Shown piece by piece: positions 1 through 5,332 of a DNA stretch of 5,332 nucleotides. The notes beneath the pieces were generated by a model. The model was given only the letters and a program-made list of their open reading frames with translations. It did no database searches and was not told where the DNA came from. Position 1 is the stretch's first letter, and every line of letters starts with the position of its first letter. The stretch covers positions 1-5,332 of the forward strand of contig CALPKA020000053.1 in NCBI GenBank assembly GCA_943324025.2. The letters run 5' to 3'. The DNA is from Bifidobacterium breve. GTDB lineage: Bacteria; Actinomycetota; Actinomycetes; Nanopelagicales; Nanopelagicaceae. A program made the position numbers and the translations under genes.

Positions 1-2485
1 CATCAAAACGTTTTGATTTAGTTGCATGCTGAAGGGTAAATACAGTTTCTGGATCGAAAAGGTGTGGTTCACCCTCTCGTCGCCATTGATACTCCCCACC
101 AATTTGTAACTTCTTTGAACCTGGAATCCCACCGCCAGGTGGATAGGCAATGTGATGGCGTTTAATAGTTTCCTGGGCAATGATTTCGATCCCAACACCA
201 CCAAGACGTGAAGTAGTCCCAACAAAATACTCCTCGATCACTTCATTAGATAGACCAATAGCTTCAAAAATTTGTGCACCCGTATATGACGCAATCGTGG
301 AGACACCCATCTTTGACATAACCTTTAGAACACCTTTGCCCAAGGATTTAATTAAATTTCTGACAGCCTTTTCAGGTGTAATTCCTGAAATCACTCCTTG
401 TCGAACCAAATCTTCGGCACTTTCCATAGCAAGATATGGATTGACCGCAGCTGCGCCAAATCCAATTAACAATGCAACATGGTGAACTTCGCGAACCTCA
501 CCGCTTTCAACAACTAAACCAACCTTTGTTCGGGATTTCTCTCTTATCAAATGATGGTGAACCGCTGAAGTAAGTAGTAGTGAAGGAATTGGTGCATTTT
601 CAGCATCACCATCGCGGTCTGACAAAACTATGATTCGAGCTCCATCGTTGATGGCATTTGAAACTTCTTGCCTAATTTGCTCAAGACGAGCGACTAGAGA
701 TCTACCACCACCTGCAATTGGAAACAAACCCCGAACAACATGGCAAGCAAATCCAGGCTGGTCACCATCGGCATTCACGTGAATTATTTTTGCTAATTCA
801 TCATTATCTATTACCGGAAATTGAAGTGATATTTGCCTGCATGACGCAGGACCTGGTTCAAGTAGATTATGTTCAGGACCAATTGAACCCCCTAGCGAGG
901 TAACAAGTTCTTCGCGGATCGCATCTAATGGCGGGTTAGTTACTTGCGCAAATAGTTGAGCAAAATAATCAAAGAGCAATCTTGGTTTTTCGGACAAGGC
1001 AGCAATTGGTGTGTCTGTTCCCATCGAACCCAATGGCTCTGCGCCATTTTTGGCCATTGGAGTGATGATCAATCTGATTTCTTCTTCGGTATATCCAAAG
1101 GCTCTTTGCCTTCTAACAACAGAGGAGTGCGGATAAACAATATGTTCACGTGCTGGTAATTCACTTAACTTCACAAGCCCAGCATGAAGCCAATCTGAAT
1201 AAGGTTTGGAAGTAGCTAAATCTTGCTTTATCTCCTCATCTTCAATAATTCTTCCCTGTTCAACATCCACTAAAAACATCTTGCCTGGCTGCAATCTGCC
1301 TTTACGAGTAATTGATTCAGGTTTGAAATCTAAAACTCCAACCTCGCTAGCTAGAACAACTAAACCTTCATCAGTTACCCAAAATCTAGAAGGACGCAAA
1401 CCATTGCGATCTAAAACAGCACCAATTTGAGTTCCGTTTGTGAAAGTTACACATGCCGGTCCATCCCATGGCTCCATCAGTGCTGAGTGAAAAGCGTAAA
1501 AATCTTTTCGCTCCTGAGACATAGTTTTGTGATTTTCCCAAGCCTCTGGAATCATCATTAAAATTGAATGAGGCAAACTCCTGCCACCAAGATAAAGCAG
1601 TTCAAGTACTTCATCAAAAGATGCAGAATCACTTCCAGAGTTGTTTATTATTGGAAATAGACGTTTTAAATCACCTGGTATTAGATCACATTCCAACAAA
1701 GTTTCTCGAGCGCGCATCCAATTTCGATTACCCTTAACTGTATTGATTTCTCCATTGTGCGCGATGTAGCGATAGGGATGTGCAAGTGGCCAAGAGGGAA
1801 ATGTATTTGTTGAAAATCTTGAGTGCACTAAGGCTAACGAGGATTCAACTAATTGATTTGATAGATCTGGAAAAAACTCCTCTAGCTGTCCAGTTGTGAG
1901 CATTCCCTTATAAACAATAGTTTTTGATGATAGCGATGGTACATAAATTGGCAGTGAATGCTCAACTCGCTTACGCAAGCAAAACGCAAGCCGTTCTAAT
2001 TCAAGATCAATTTCACCTTTAACTCCGCATATGAAAATCTGTTTGAAAGTTGGCATCACAGAAAGTGCAGTTTTGCCAATGGACTTTGTGTTTATTGGTA
2101 AGTCTCTCCAACCAAGAATTTTTACGCCCTCTTCGGTCGCAATTTCATTTATTTGTTTCTTAAGCTCTTCACTCCAGTTTTCAACAAAGAAAATGCCGGT
2201 TGCATAATTACCCTGCTTTGGTAATTCAAAATCGATAACTGAACGATAAAACTTATCTGGAATTTGAATTAATATGCCTGCCCCGTCACCGCTATCGGGC
2301 TCAGCGCCTGAAGCGCCCCGGTGTTCCAAATTTCGCAATGCAGTAAGTGCCAAACTAACAATCTCATGACTTCTAATCTTTTTTAGGGTAGCCACCATCG
2401 CAACACCACATGCATCATGTTCAAACTCAGGGTTGTATAACCCAACTGATTTTGGAGTGGCAGAAAAAACTGATTTAGAATCCAA
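1..2485 (-). CDS. gltB: Glutamate synthase large (alpha) subunit, N-terminal part, truncated by the window edge
   Basis: GltB makes two glutamates from glutamine and 2-oxoglutarate; its N-terminal class II amidotransferase releases ammonia that is channelled to an FMN/Fe-S synthase domain. Read from a TTG at 2485, the frame stays open to position 1 (~828 codons of a family length near 1500). Seen: a short propeptide, then DACGV with the presumed nucleophile Cys26; LEHRGASGAEPDSGDGAG (residues 53-70); IVYKGMLTTGQL (from 190); HSRFSTNTFPSWP (221-233); AHNGEIN (242-248). The central domain carries ASCRQI (Cys549) and KVMSKMG (about 721-727). The frame ends near ETVFTLQHAT, about where the FMN domain begins, so the FMN and 3Fe-4S residues lie outside. 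No ATG or GTG lies between the upstream stop and Cys26, so the start is non-ATG: TTG 2485 preferred, with ATT 2491 or TTG 2521 possible. A partner gltD is expected to the left but not seen. Family assignment is firm; the exact start is uncertain. Confidence 0.97.
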   Translation of the reverse strand, partial: MDSKSVFSATPKSVGLYNPEFEHDACGVAMVATLKKIRSHEIVSLALTALRNLEHRGASGAEPDSGDGAGILIQIPDKFYRSVIDFELPKQGNYATGIFFVENWSEELKKQINEIATEEGVKILGWRDLPINTKSIGKTALSVMPTFKQIFICGVKGEIDLELERLAFCLRKRVEHSLPIYVPSLSSKTIVYKGMLTTGQLEEFFPDLSNQLVESSLALVHSRFSTNTFPSWPLAHPYRYIAHNGEINTVKGNRNWMRARETLLECDLIPGDLKRLFPIINNSGSDSASFDEVLELLYLGGRSLPHSILMMIPEAWENHKTMSQERKDFYAFHSALMEPWDGPACVTFTNGTQIGAVLDRNGLRPSRFWVTDEGLVVLASEVGVLDFKPESITRKGRLQPGKMFLVDVEQGRIIEDEEIKQDLATSKPYSDWLHAGLVKLSELPAREHIVYPHSSVVRRQRAFGYTEEEIRLIITPMAKNGAEPLGSMGTDTPIAALSEKPRLLFDYFAQLFAQVTNPPLDAIREELVTSLGGSIGPEHNLLEPGPASCRQISLQFPVIDNDELAKIIHVNADGDQPGFACHVVRGLFPIAGGGRSLVARLEQIRQEVSNAINDGARIIVLSDRDGDAENAPIPSLLLTSAVHHHLIREKSRTKVGLVVESGEVREVHHVALLIGFGAAAVNPYLAMESAEDLVRQGVISGITPEKAVRNLIKSLGKGVLKVMSKMGVSTIASYTGAQIFEAIGLSNEVIEEYFVGTTSRLGGVGIEIIAQETIKRHHIAYPPGGGIPGSKKLQIGGEYQWRREGEPHLFDPETVFTLQHATKSKRFD

Positions 2486-2492
2486 GAAAATG

Positions 2493-2519
2493 GTCGCTCC
2501 CGTTAAGGGTCGGGACGAC
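2493..2519 (-). promoter_or_regulatory. GC-rich hairpin in the gltB leader that buries the Shine-Dalgarno
   Basis: On the minus strand GTCGTCCCG (2519-2511) pairs with CGGGAGCGAC (2502-2493), giving nine base pairs with one bulged G and an eight-base loop. The 3' arm contains GGGAG (2501-2497), the only good Shine-Dalgarno before gltB, 11 nt from TTG 2485 or 5 nt from ATT 2491. The stem is followed by CATTTTCTT, so it also resembles a weak intrinsic terminator for the upstream operon. The structure is read directly; a role as attenuator, translational switch or terminator is inference. If translation started at TTG 2521 the hairpin would lie within the coding region. Confidence 0.5.
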
Positions 2520-2564
2520 AATGGCCCAACTACTTCAAACTACCTGCAAATAGTAGCAGGGTCA

Positions 2565-3269
2565 TCAAACTCCAGTAAGCCCTACCAGCCATCCAATTCC
2601 AGCGGTAATCGCAACTCCAAGTGCCCCACCTAGAAAAATCCTAGCAATGGTTTTAGGTATTGGAGAAGCAGCAATTTTAGCGGATATAAATCCAGCCAAT
2701 ATCAAACCTAATGTTGTGAAAAACAAAATCAATGCTATTTGATTTGTTGATGAAATCAATGCTCCCAGTAAGGGAACAATGCCTCCTGCTGTAAATGCAA
2801 TTGCAGAAGCTACTCCAGCTTGTATAGGTCTTGCTCTTGTATGATCAAAATGGCCAAGCTCATCTCGAAGATGTGCTTCGAGCGGATCTTGTTTGTGCAT
2901 TGCAGTTACAACCTGTTTCGCTAACTCTTCTGTTAAACCACGCTTCATGTAGATATCAACCAACTCGGCAAATTCACCTTCAGGATCAGTTGCCAGTTGC
3001 TTAATTTCGATTTCTCGATCTGACTTCTCAATATCATTTTGGGATTTAACAGAGACATACTCTCCTACCGCCATTGACATTGAGCCAGCAGCTATACCGG
3101 CAAGACCTGCAGTGATAAGAAAGTCGCTTTTATTTGCAGCAGCGATACCAATCATCAAACTGGCAGTCGAAACCAAGCCATCATTTGAACCCAATACTGC
3201 CGCTCGAAGCCATCCCGCTCGATTTGCGCGGTGCTCCAAATTTCGCATTTGGACTTCTTCTAGACCCAT
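2565..3269 (-). CDS. VIT1/CCC1-family divalent metal (Fe2+/Mn2+) transporter
   Basis: A 234-residue membrane protein of the VIT family, whose characterised members move Fe2+ or Mn2+ out of the cytosol. Seen in order: GWLRAAVLGSNDGLVSTASL (19-38), the hallmark first membrane helix with Asp30; a second helix ending SMSMAVGEYVSVKSQ (63-77), with family-typical Met residues and Glu70; a soluble, Glu-rich segment (about 78-145) matching the metal-binding helical domain, including Met124 and DPLEAHLRDELG (128-139); then three hydrophobic helices (about 150-172, 177-199 and 208-230). This five-helix plan and length are normal for the family. It starts 9 bp after the lgt stop, suggesting co-transcription. 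ATG 3269 has no visible Shine-Dalgarno. A second in-frame ATG at 3248 (Met8) has purine-rich AGAAGAAG just upstream and may be the real start. Iron versus manganese cannot be decided from sequence alone. Confidence 0.9.
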   Translation of the reverse strand: MGLEEVQMRNLEHRANRAGWLRAAVLGSNDGLVSTASLMIGIAAANKSDFLITAGLAGIAAGSMSMAVGEYVSVKSQNDIEKSDREIEIKQLATDPEGEFAELVDIYMKRGLTEELAKQVVTAMHKQDPLEAHLRDELGHFDHTRARPIQAGVASAIAFTAGGIVPLLGALISSTNQIALILFFTTLGLILAGFISAKIAASPIPKTIARIFLGGALGVAITAGIGWLVGLTGV

Positions 3270-3278
3270 GTAGAAATA

Positions 3279-4112
3279 CTAACTGGAATGAGCTTCTTTC
3301 TTCGTACTGCCACGGCGAAAGTTTCTATAAAGATACAACGATGCGCAAAGCAGCACACTTAAACTGACCCAAATATTTACGCGCAACCCAAATATGGTGT
3401 TTGCTTCATCAATTCTTAGCGTCTCTATCCATAATCTGCCGCTGGTGTACCCAATTATGTAAAGAACAAAAACATCACCTGCTCGGGTGCATAACCTAGA
3501 TATAAATCCTGGCATCTTTATCAATAGGAAGGCAATTACTAAACACCAAATCAATTCGTAAGCGAAAGTGGGGTGAAAGGTTTTGAATTGTTCGAACCCA
3601 AATGGCCTATTAAACAAATCAATCTTTAGCGCCCAAGGTAAATCGGTAGGTTTGCCAAACACCTCTTGATTGAAATAATTACCAATACGTCCAATTGCTT
3701 GAGCGATGATTACTCCTGGTGCCAAGCTGTCTAGTAATTGCGCAAAAGTTAGAGAAGTTTTATGAGTTTTGAAGTAAAGATATGCACCAAGTACTCCAAG
3801 TGATATCGCTCCCCAAATTCCCAGTCCACCCTTCCAAATTCGAAGGGCATCTGCCGGATTTCCAAATTCACCAAAGTACTGAGCTGGTGAAGTGATCACG
3901 TGGTAAATGCGCCCGCCAATGATTCCAAAAGGAACAGCCCAAATTGCAACCTCAAATACATCATCTGAATTTCCACCGAGTGTTTGGTATCTCTTACCAC
4001 CCAGCCAAACCGCAACTGCAATACCCAAAATTATGCAAAGTGCATAAAAGTGTATGGTCAGTGGACCAATCTCAAAAGCAGAACGGGATGGACTAGGAAT
4101 CAATTGCTGCAC
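3279..4112 (-). CDS. lgt: Phosphatidylglycerol--prolipoprotein diacylglyceryl transferase
   Basis: Lgt moves a diacylglyceryl group from phosphatidylglycerol to the lipobox cysteine of preprolipoproteins, the first step of lipoprotein maturation in the cytoplasmic membrane. The 277-residue product is polytopic. Seen: IPSPSRSAFEIGPLTIHFYA at the N-terminus, as in actinobacterial Lgt; GGRIYHV (66-72); WKGGLGIWGAI (93-103); the Lgt signature GRIGNYFNQEVFG (141-153), with Arg142, Asn145 and Glu150 corresponding to the E. coli Arg143 loop; FHPTFAYE (179-186); SGRLWIETLR (224-233), whose Arg226 or Arg233 probably corresponds to the catalytic C-terminal arginine. The signature has Tyr where many homologues have Phe. 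The C-terminal tail is short and basic, unlike the long tails of mycobacterial Lgt. The start is not ATG: GTG at 4112 is the longest reading, but AAAGG (4116-4112) lies 8 nt before TTG 4103, which is at least as plausible. The gene follows dsbA by 15 bp. Confidence 0.97.
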   Translation of the reverse strand: MQQLIPSPSRSAFEIGPLTIHFYALCIILGIAVAVWLGGKRYQTLGGNSDDVFEVAIWAVPFGIIGGRIYHVITSPAQYFGEFGNPADALRIWKGGLGIWGAISLGVLGAYLYFKTHKTSLTFAQLLDSLAPGVIIAQAIGRIGNYFNQEVFGKPTDLPWALKIDLFNRPFGFEQFKTFHPTFAYELIWCLVIAFLLIKMPGFISRLCTRAGDVFVLYIIGYTSGRLWIETLRIDEANTIFGLRVNIWVSLSVLLCASLYLYRNFRRGSTKKEAHSS

Positions 4113-4116
4113 CTTT
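4112..4116 (-). promoter_or_regulatory. Possible lgt Shine-Dalgarno (AAAGG), favouring the TTG start at 4103
   Basis: Minus-strand AAAGG runs directly into the GTG codon at 4112, so it cannot serve that codon, but it is 8 nt from the in-frame TTG at 4103. No other Shine-Dalgarno-like run is visible upstream of GTG 4112 apart from the AT-rich palindrome. This argues for initiation at TTG 4103, three codons shorter, unless lgt is translated by coupling to dsbA. Confidence 0.4.
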
Positions 4117-4136
4117 GTTAAGTAAGATTACTTAAC
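4117..4136. repeat. Near-perfect 20-bp palindrome spanning the dsbA stop codon, upstream of lgt
   Basis: The arms GTTAAGTAA (4117-4125) and TTACTTAAC (4128-4136) are exact reverse complements, separated only by GA. The element contains the dsbA TAA (4130-4128) and ends 4 nt before the lgt GTG. As RNA it would form an AT-rich hairpin of about 8 bp with a 4-nt loop; as DNA it is a symmetric site. No U-run follows on the transcribed strand, so it does not look like an intrinsic terminator. Its role is unknown. Confidence 0.6.
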
Positions 4137-4802
4137 GCCAGCTGCCTCAAGTGCTGCCTTGAAATTTGCTGGGTCTCCATACTGAGTATTTCGATCAAGT
4201 GGCTTGCCATTGATCAACACAGTTGGAGTGGAATTAACATCAGCCTTTGCGGATGCGGAAGCAACGTTAGTTGTCCAATCGACATATTTTCCGTCATTCA
4301 CACAGGACTCAAAAGTTGTTGAGTTAATACCGACGGACTTACCCAATTCAATAAAGAATGGGTTCTGCCATTTACCTGTGTTTTCACCAGAAGGTTGGTT
4401 TTGGAAAAGTGCTAAATTCATATCTACAAACCTATTTTCATCTGCAGAACAAGCAGCAGCATTAGCTGCCAAAATCGATTCTGGACCGATAAATGTCATT
4501 GGATGGAAAACGACCTTTGCTTTTTTTGCTTCAATAACTTCATTTAAATATTTGCCATTAATAAGTTCGAAAGATCGACAAGCTGGACACTGATAATCTA
4601 CATAAACGTCAATTTTTGGAGAACTATCAGGATTAAGAACAATTCCATAGCCATCCGCTTCGGAAACTGCGGCTGGAATAGCAGCAGTTGAATTTGATCG
4701 ACTGCTAATTAATGAAAAAATCACTCCCACGGCGACGATAAATAAAACCATTGCAATTACTAAATTACGAGTTCCTTTATCCGCTCCTGAATTGGTTGCC
4801 AT
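4128..4802 (-). CDS. Membrane-anchored DsbA-like thiol:disulfide oxidoreductase
   Basis: A 224-residue protein with a single N-terminal membrane segment (about 13-33) after a short hydrophilic stretch, then a low-complexity linker and a thioredoxin/DsbA-type domain facing outside. Seen: VYVDYQCPACRSFE (66-79), with the CPAC redox pair Cys72/Cys75; the cis-proline loop STPTVLING (191-199, Pro193); and two further cysteines, Cys118 and Cys167, in the inserted helical domain, which could form a structural disulfide as in actinobacterial DsbA homologues. It probably oxidises or shuffles disulfides in secreted and membrane proteins. Length and layout fit the Thioredoxin_4/DsbA group. GGGAG (4812-4808) lies 5 nt before the ATG, supporting the start. 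It sits 19 bp after the MauE-like gene, a likely redox partner, and 15 bp before lgt. Whether it works as an oxidase or an isomerase cannot be read from the sequence. Confidence 0.9.
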   Translation of the reverse strand: MATNSGADKGTRNLVIAMVLFIVAVGVIFSLISSRSNSTAAIPAAVSEADGYGIVLNPDSSPKIDVYVDYQCPACRSFELINGKYLNEVIEAKKAKVVFHPMTFIGPESILAANAAACSADENRFVDMNLALFQNQPSGENTGKWQNPFFIELGKSVGINSTTFESCVNDGKYVDWTTNVASASAKADVNSTPTVLINGKPLDRNTQYGDPANFKAALEAAGVK

Positions 4803-4807
4803 CGTTT

Positions 4808-4812
4808 CTCCC
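4808..4812 (-). promoter_or_regulatory. Shine-Dalgarno of the dsbA-like gene
   Basis: Minus-strand GGGAG with 5 nt (AAACG) before ATG 4802. It is a strong, well-placed ribosome site within the 19-bp gap and fixes the dsbA-like start. Confidence 0.75.
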
Positions 4813-4815
4813 TGT

Positions 4816-4829
4816 TATCGATTATCGAT
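4816..4829. repeat. Tandem 7-bp repeat (TATCGAT x2) at the end of the MauE-like gene
   Basis: Two exact copies of TATCGAT abut (4816-4822 and 4823-4829); each contains the self-complementary ATCGAT. The second copy covers part of the MauE-like stop codon (4824-4822) and its last codons. It is probably a slippage duplication in the intercistronic gap. No function is evident. Confidence 0.5.
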
Positions 4830-5280
4830 CAAGACTTAATTTACCCTTTGGGAAGTAATATAGAAAAACTCCCAATGCCAGTAATCCTATATCCCGAATA
4901 ATCTCAGAAAGATACTTAGTGTCCTCAGGATCGATCGTGCCTCCGCCGCCAAAACATCCACAGTCAATACTCAGCCCACGTGCCCATGCCTGCGCAATGG
5001 CGATAATGAATGCCAACATAGTAAATGCGCCCAGCAACCCACAAACTTTTACCGAAGCTCCAACGATTAGAAGCAGGCCAATTCCAATTTCAATCCAAGG
5101 TAGTGCGTATCCCAGAAAGTTGGCTAATTCAACTGGCAACATTTCATAAGCCCTTACTGCCATTGCTGATTTTTGCAGGTTGCCAATTTTCAAAGCTCCT
5201 GCAGCCAACAAAACTCCTCCAAGTATCAAACGGGCAAGCAAAGTAAGCCAAGGTTGATAGGTTTTAAACTTATTCAACAT
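4822..5280 (-). CDS. MauE/DoxX-family redox-associated integral membrane protein
   Basis: A 152-residue protein with four predicted membrane helices (about 10-31, 54-74, 79-99 and 127-143). It resembles the MauE/DoxX group: LLARLILGGVLLAAGALKI in helix 1, a P-W-I-E-I-G-I-G start to helix 2 (61-68), and GLSIDCGCFGGGG (102-114) after helix 3, with the MauE-typical Cys107-x-Cys109 pair at the membrane surface. MauE was named from methylamine utilisation, where it is needed to make the disulfide-rich methylamine dehydrogenase small subunit; no other mau gene is seen here. Immediate linkage to a DsbA-like protein suggests it passes electrons from, or re-oxidises, that partner, in a role comparable to DsbB or VKOR; this is inference. 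The ATG is supported by AAGGAG 6 nt upstream. The start overlaps the trpA tail by 11 bp, implying translational coupling. Cys80 in helix 3 is an additional cysteine. Confidence 0.85.
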   Translation of the reverse strand: MLNKFKTYQPWLTLLARLILGGVLLAAGALKIGNLQKSAMAVRAYEMLPVELANFLGYALPWIEIGIGLLLIVGASVKVCGLLGAFTMLAFIIAIAQAWARGLSIDCGCFGGGGTIDPEDTKYLSEIIRDIGLLALGVFLYYFPKGKLSLDR

Positions 5281-5332
5281 TTCTAACTCCTTCTGCGAGA
5301 GATTTTGCCAGTTGCTTAACTTTCTTCAAACC
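5270..5332 (-). CDS. trpA: Probable tryptophan synthase alpha chain, C-terminal 20 codons only
   Basis: A minus-strand frame entering from the right edge and ending at TAA 5272-5270 encodes a tail ending QLAKSLAEGVRNVE. The L-A-x-G-V-R ending resembles the last helix of actinobacterial TrpA, and trpA is the usual upstream neighbour of lgt/gltB clusters in this phylum. TrpA cleaves indole-3-glycerol phosphate to indole for TrpB. The frame overlaps the MauE-like start by 11 bp. Only 20 residues are visible, so the call rests mainly on gene order; another protein with a basic C-terminal helix cannot be excluded. Confidence 0.55.
   Translation of the reverse strand, partial: GLKKVKQLAKSLAEGVRNVE
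5287..5292 (-). promoter_or_regulatory. Shine-Dalgarno of the MauE-like gene, inside trpA
   Basis: Minus-strand AAGGAG lies within the trpA coding tail, 6 nt before ATG 5280. It matches the anti-Shine-Dalgarno well and confirms the start that overlaps trpA. Confidence 0.8.

Noticed and set aside
180..1430. Four plus-strand open frames (180-485, 718-903, 956-1159, 1206-1430)
   Set aside because: All lie antisense within the continuous gltB reading frame, encode no recognisable motifs and lack supporting ribosome sites.
2543..2560. Short inverted repeat CCTGC...GCAGG just after the VIT stop
   Set aside because: Only five pairs around an eight-base loop and no following U-run; too weak to call a terminator.
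2545..2580. Possible gltB promoter using TACTAT as a -10 box
   Set aside because: The hexamer 17 nt upstream (TTACTG) matches the -35 consensus poorly and the TTGATG nearby is too close; not supportable.
2433..2633. Plus-strand 66-codon frame across the gltB-VIT junction
   Set aside because: It overlaps the gltB N-terminus, the intergenic gap and the VIT C-terminus in antisense; the product is low-complexity without a recognised domain.
3134..3367. Plus-strand 77-codon frame over the VIT start and lgt end
   Set aside because: Antisense shadow of two well-supported genes, with no domain evidence.
4204..4593. Plus-strand 129-codon frame
   Set aside because: The longest antisense frame, but it mirrors the conserved DsbA-like domain; its openness is explained by the codon use of the real gene.
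4919..5246. Two overlapping plus-strand frames of 76 and 73 codons
   Set aside because: Both are antisense to the MauE-like gene and conflict with each other; no motifs.
4822..5280. Methylamine-utilisation (mau) gene cluster
   Set aside because: Only a MauE-like membrane protein is present; there are no methylamine dehydrogenase subunits, and the neighbours are trpA, dsbA-like and lgt.

Overview
The window is a compact, one-directional block of core actinobacterial genes. Every gene I can support is on the minus strand. In transcription order (right to left) they are: the 3' end of a probable trpA; a MauE/DoxX-type membrane redox protein; a membrane-anchored DsbA-like thiol oxidoreductase; lgt (prolipoprotein diacylglyceryl transferase); a VIT1/CCC1-family metal transporter; and the first ~828 codons of gltB (glutamate synthase large subunit), which runs off the left edge.

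The order trpA - (thioredoxin-fold protein) - lgt - gltB is familiar from Actinobacteria. The base composition is low for that phylum (about 40% G+C, judged by eye), and gene spacing is tight: one 11-bp overlap and gaps of 19, 15, 9 and 79 bp. Together these suggest a streamlined, low-GC freshwater actinobacterium of the acI/Nanopelagicales type. That placement is an inference; no rRNA or other marker is present.

Region by region: 5270-5332 holds the trpA tail, overlapping the start of the MauE-like gene (4822-5280), which has a good Shine-Dalgarno. The DsbA-like gene (4128-4802) follows 19 bp later, also with a good Shine-Dalgarno; these two look like an extracytoplasmic disulfide-forming pair. 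A near-perfect 20-bp palindrome spans the dsbA stop codon and sits just upstream of lgt (3279-4112), whose start is GTG or TTG. The VIT transporter (2565-3269) begins 9 bp after lgt. The longest gap (2486-2564) lies before gltB and contains a GC-rich hairpin that buries gltB's only plausible Shine-Dalgarno and is followed by a short U-rich run over the TTG start. I read the gltB frame codon by codon to position 1 and found no stop or frameshift.

Functionally the block mixes tryptophan synthesis, envelope maturation (disulfide formation and lipoprotein lipidation), metal transport and nitrogen assimilation. I see no mobile element, CRISPR array, tRNA, rRNA or defence system. The items most worth a second look are the gltB leader hairpin, the dsbA-lgt palindrome and the MauE-DsbA pairing. 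I do not claim a new system here.
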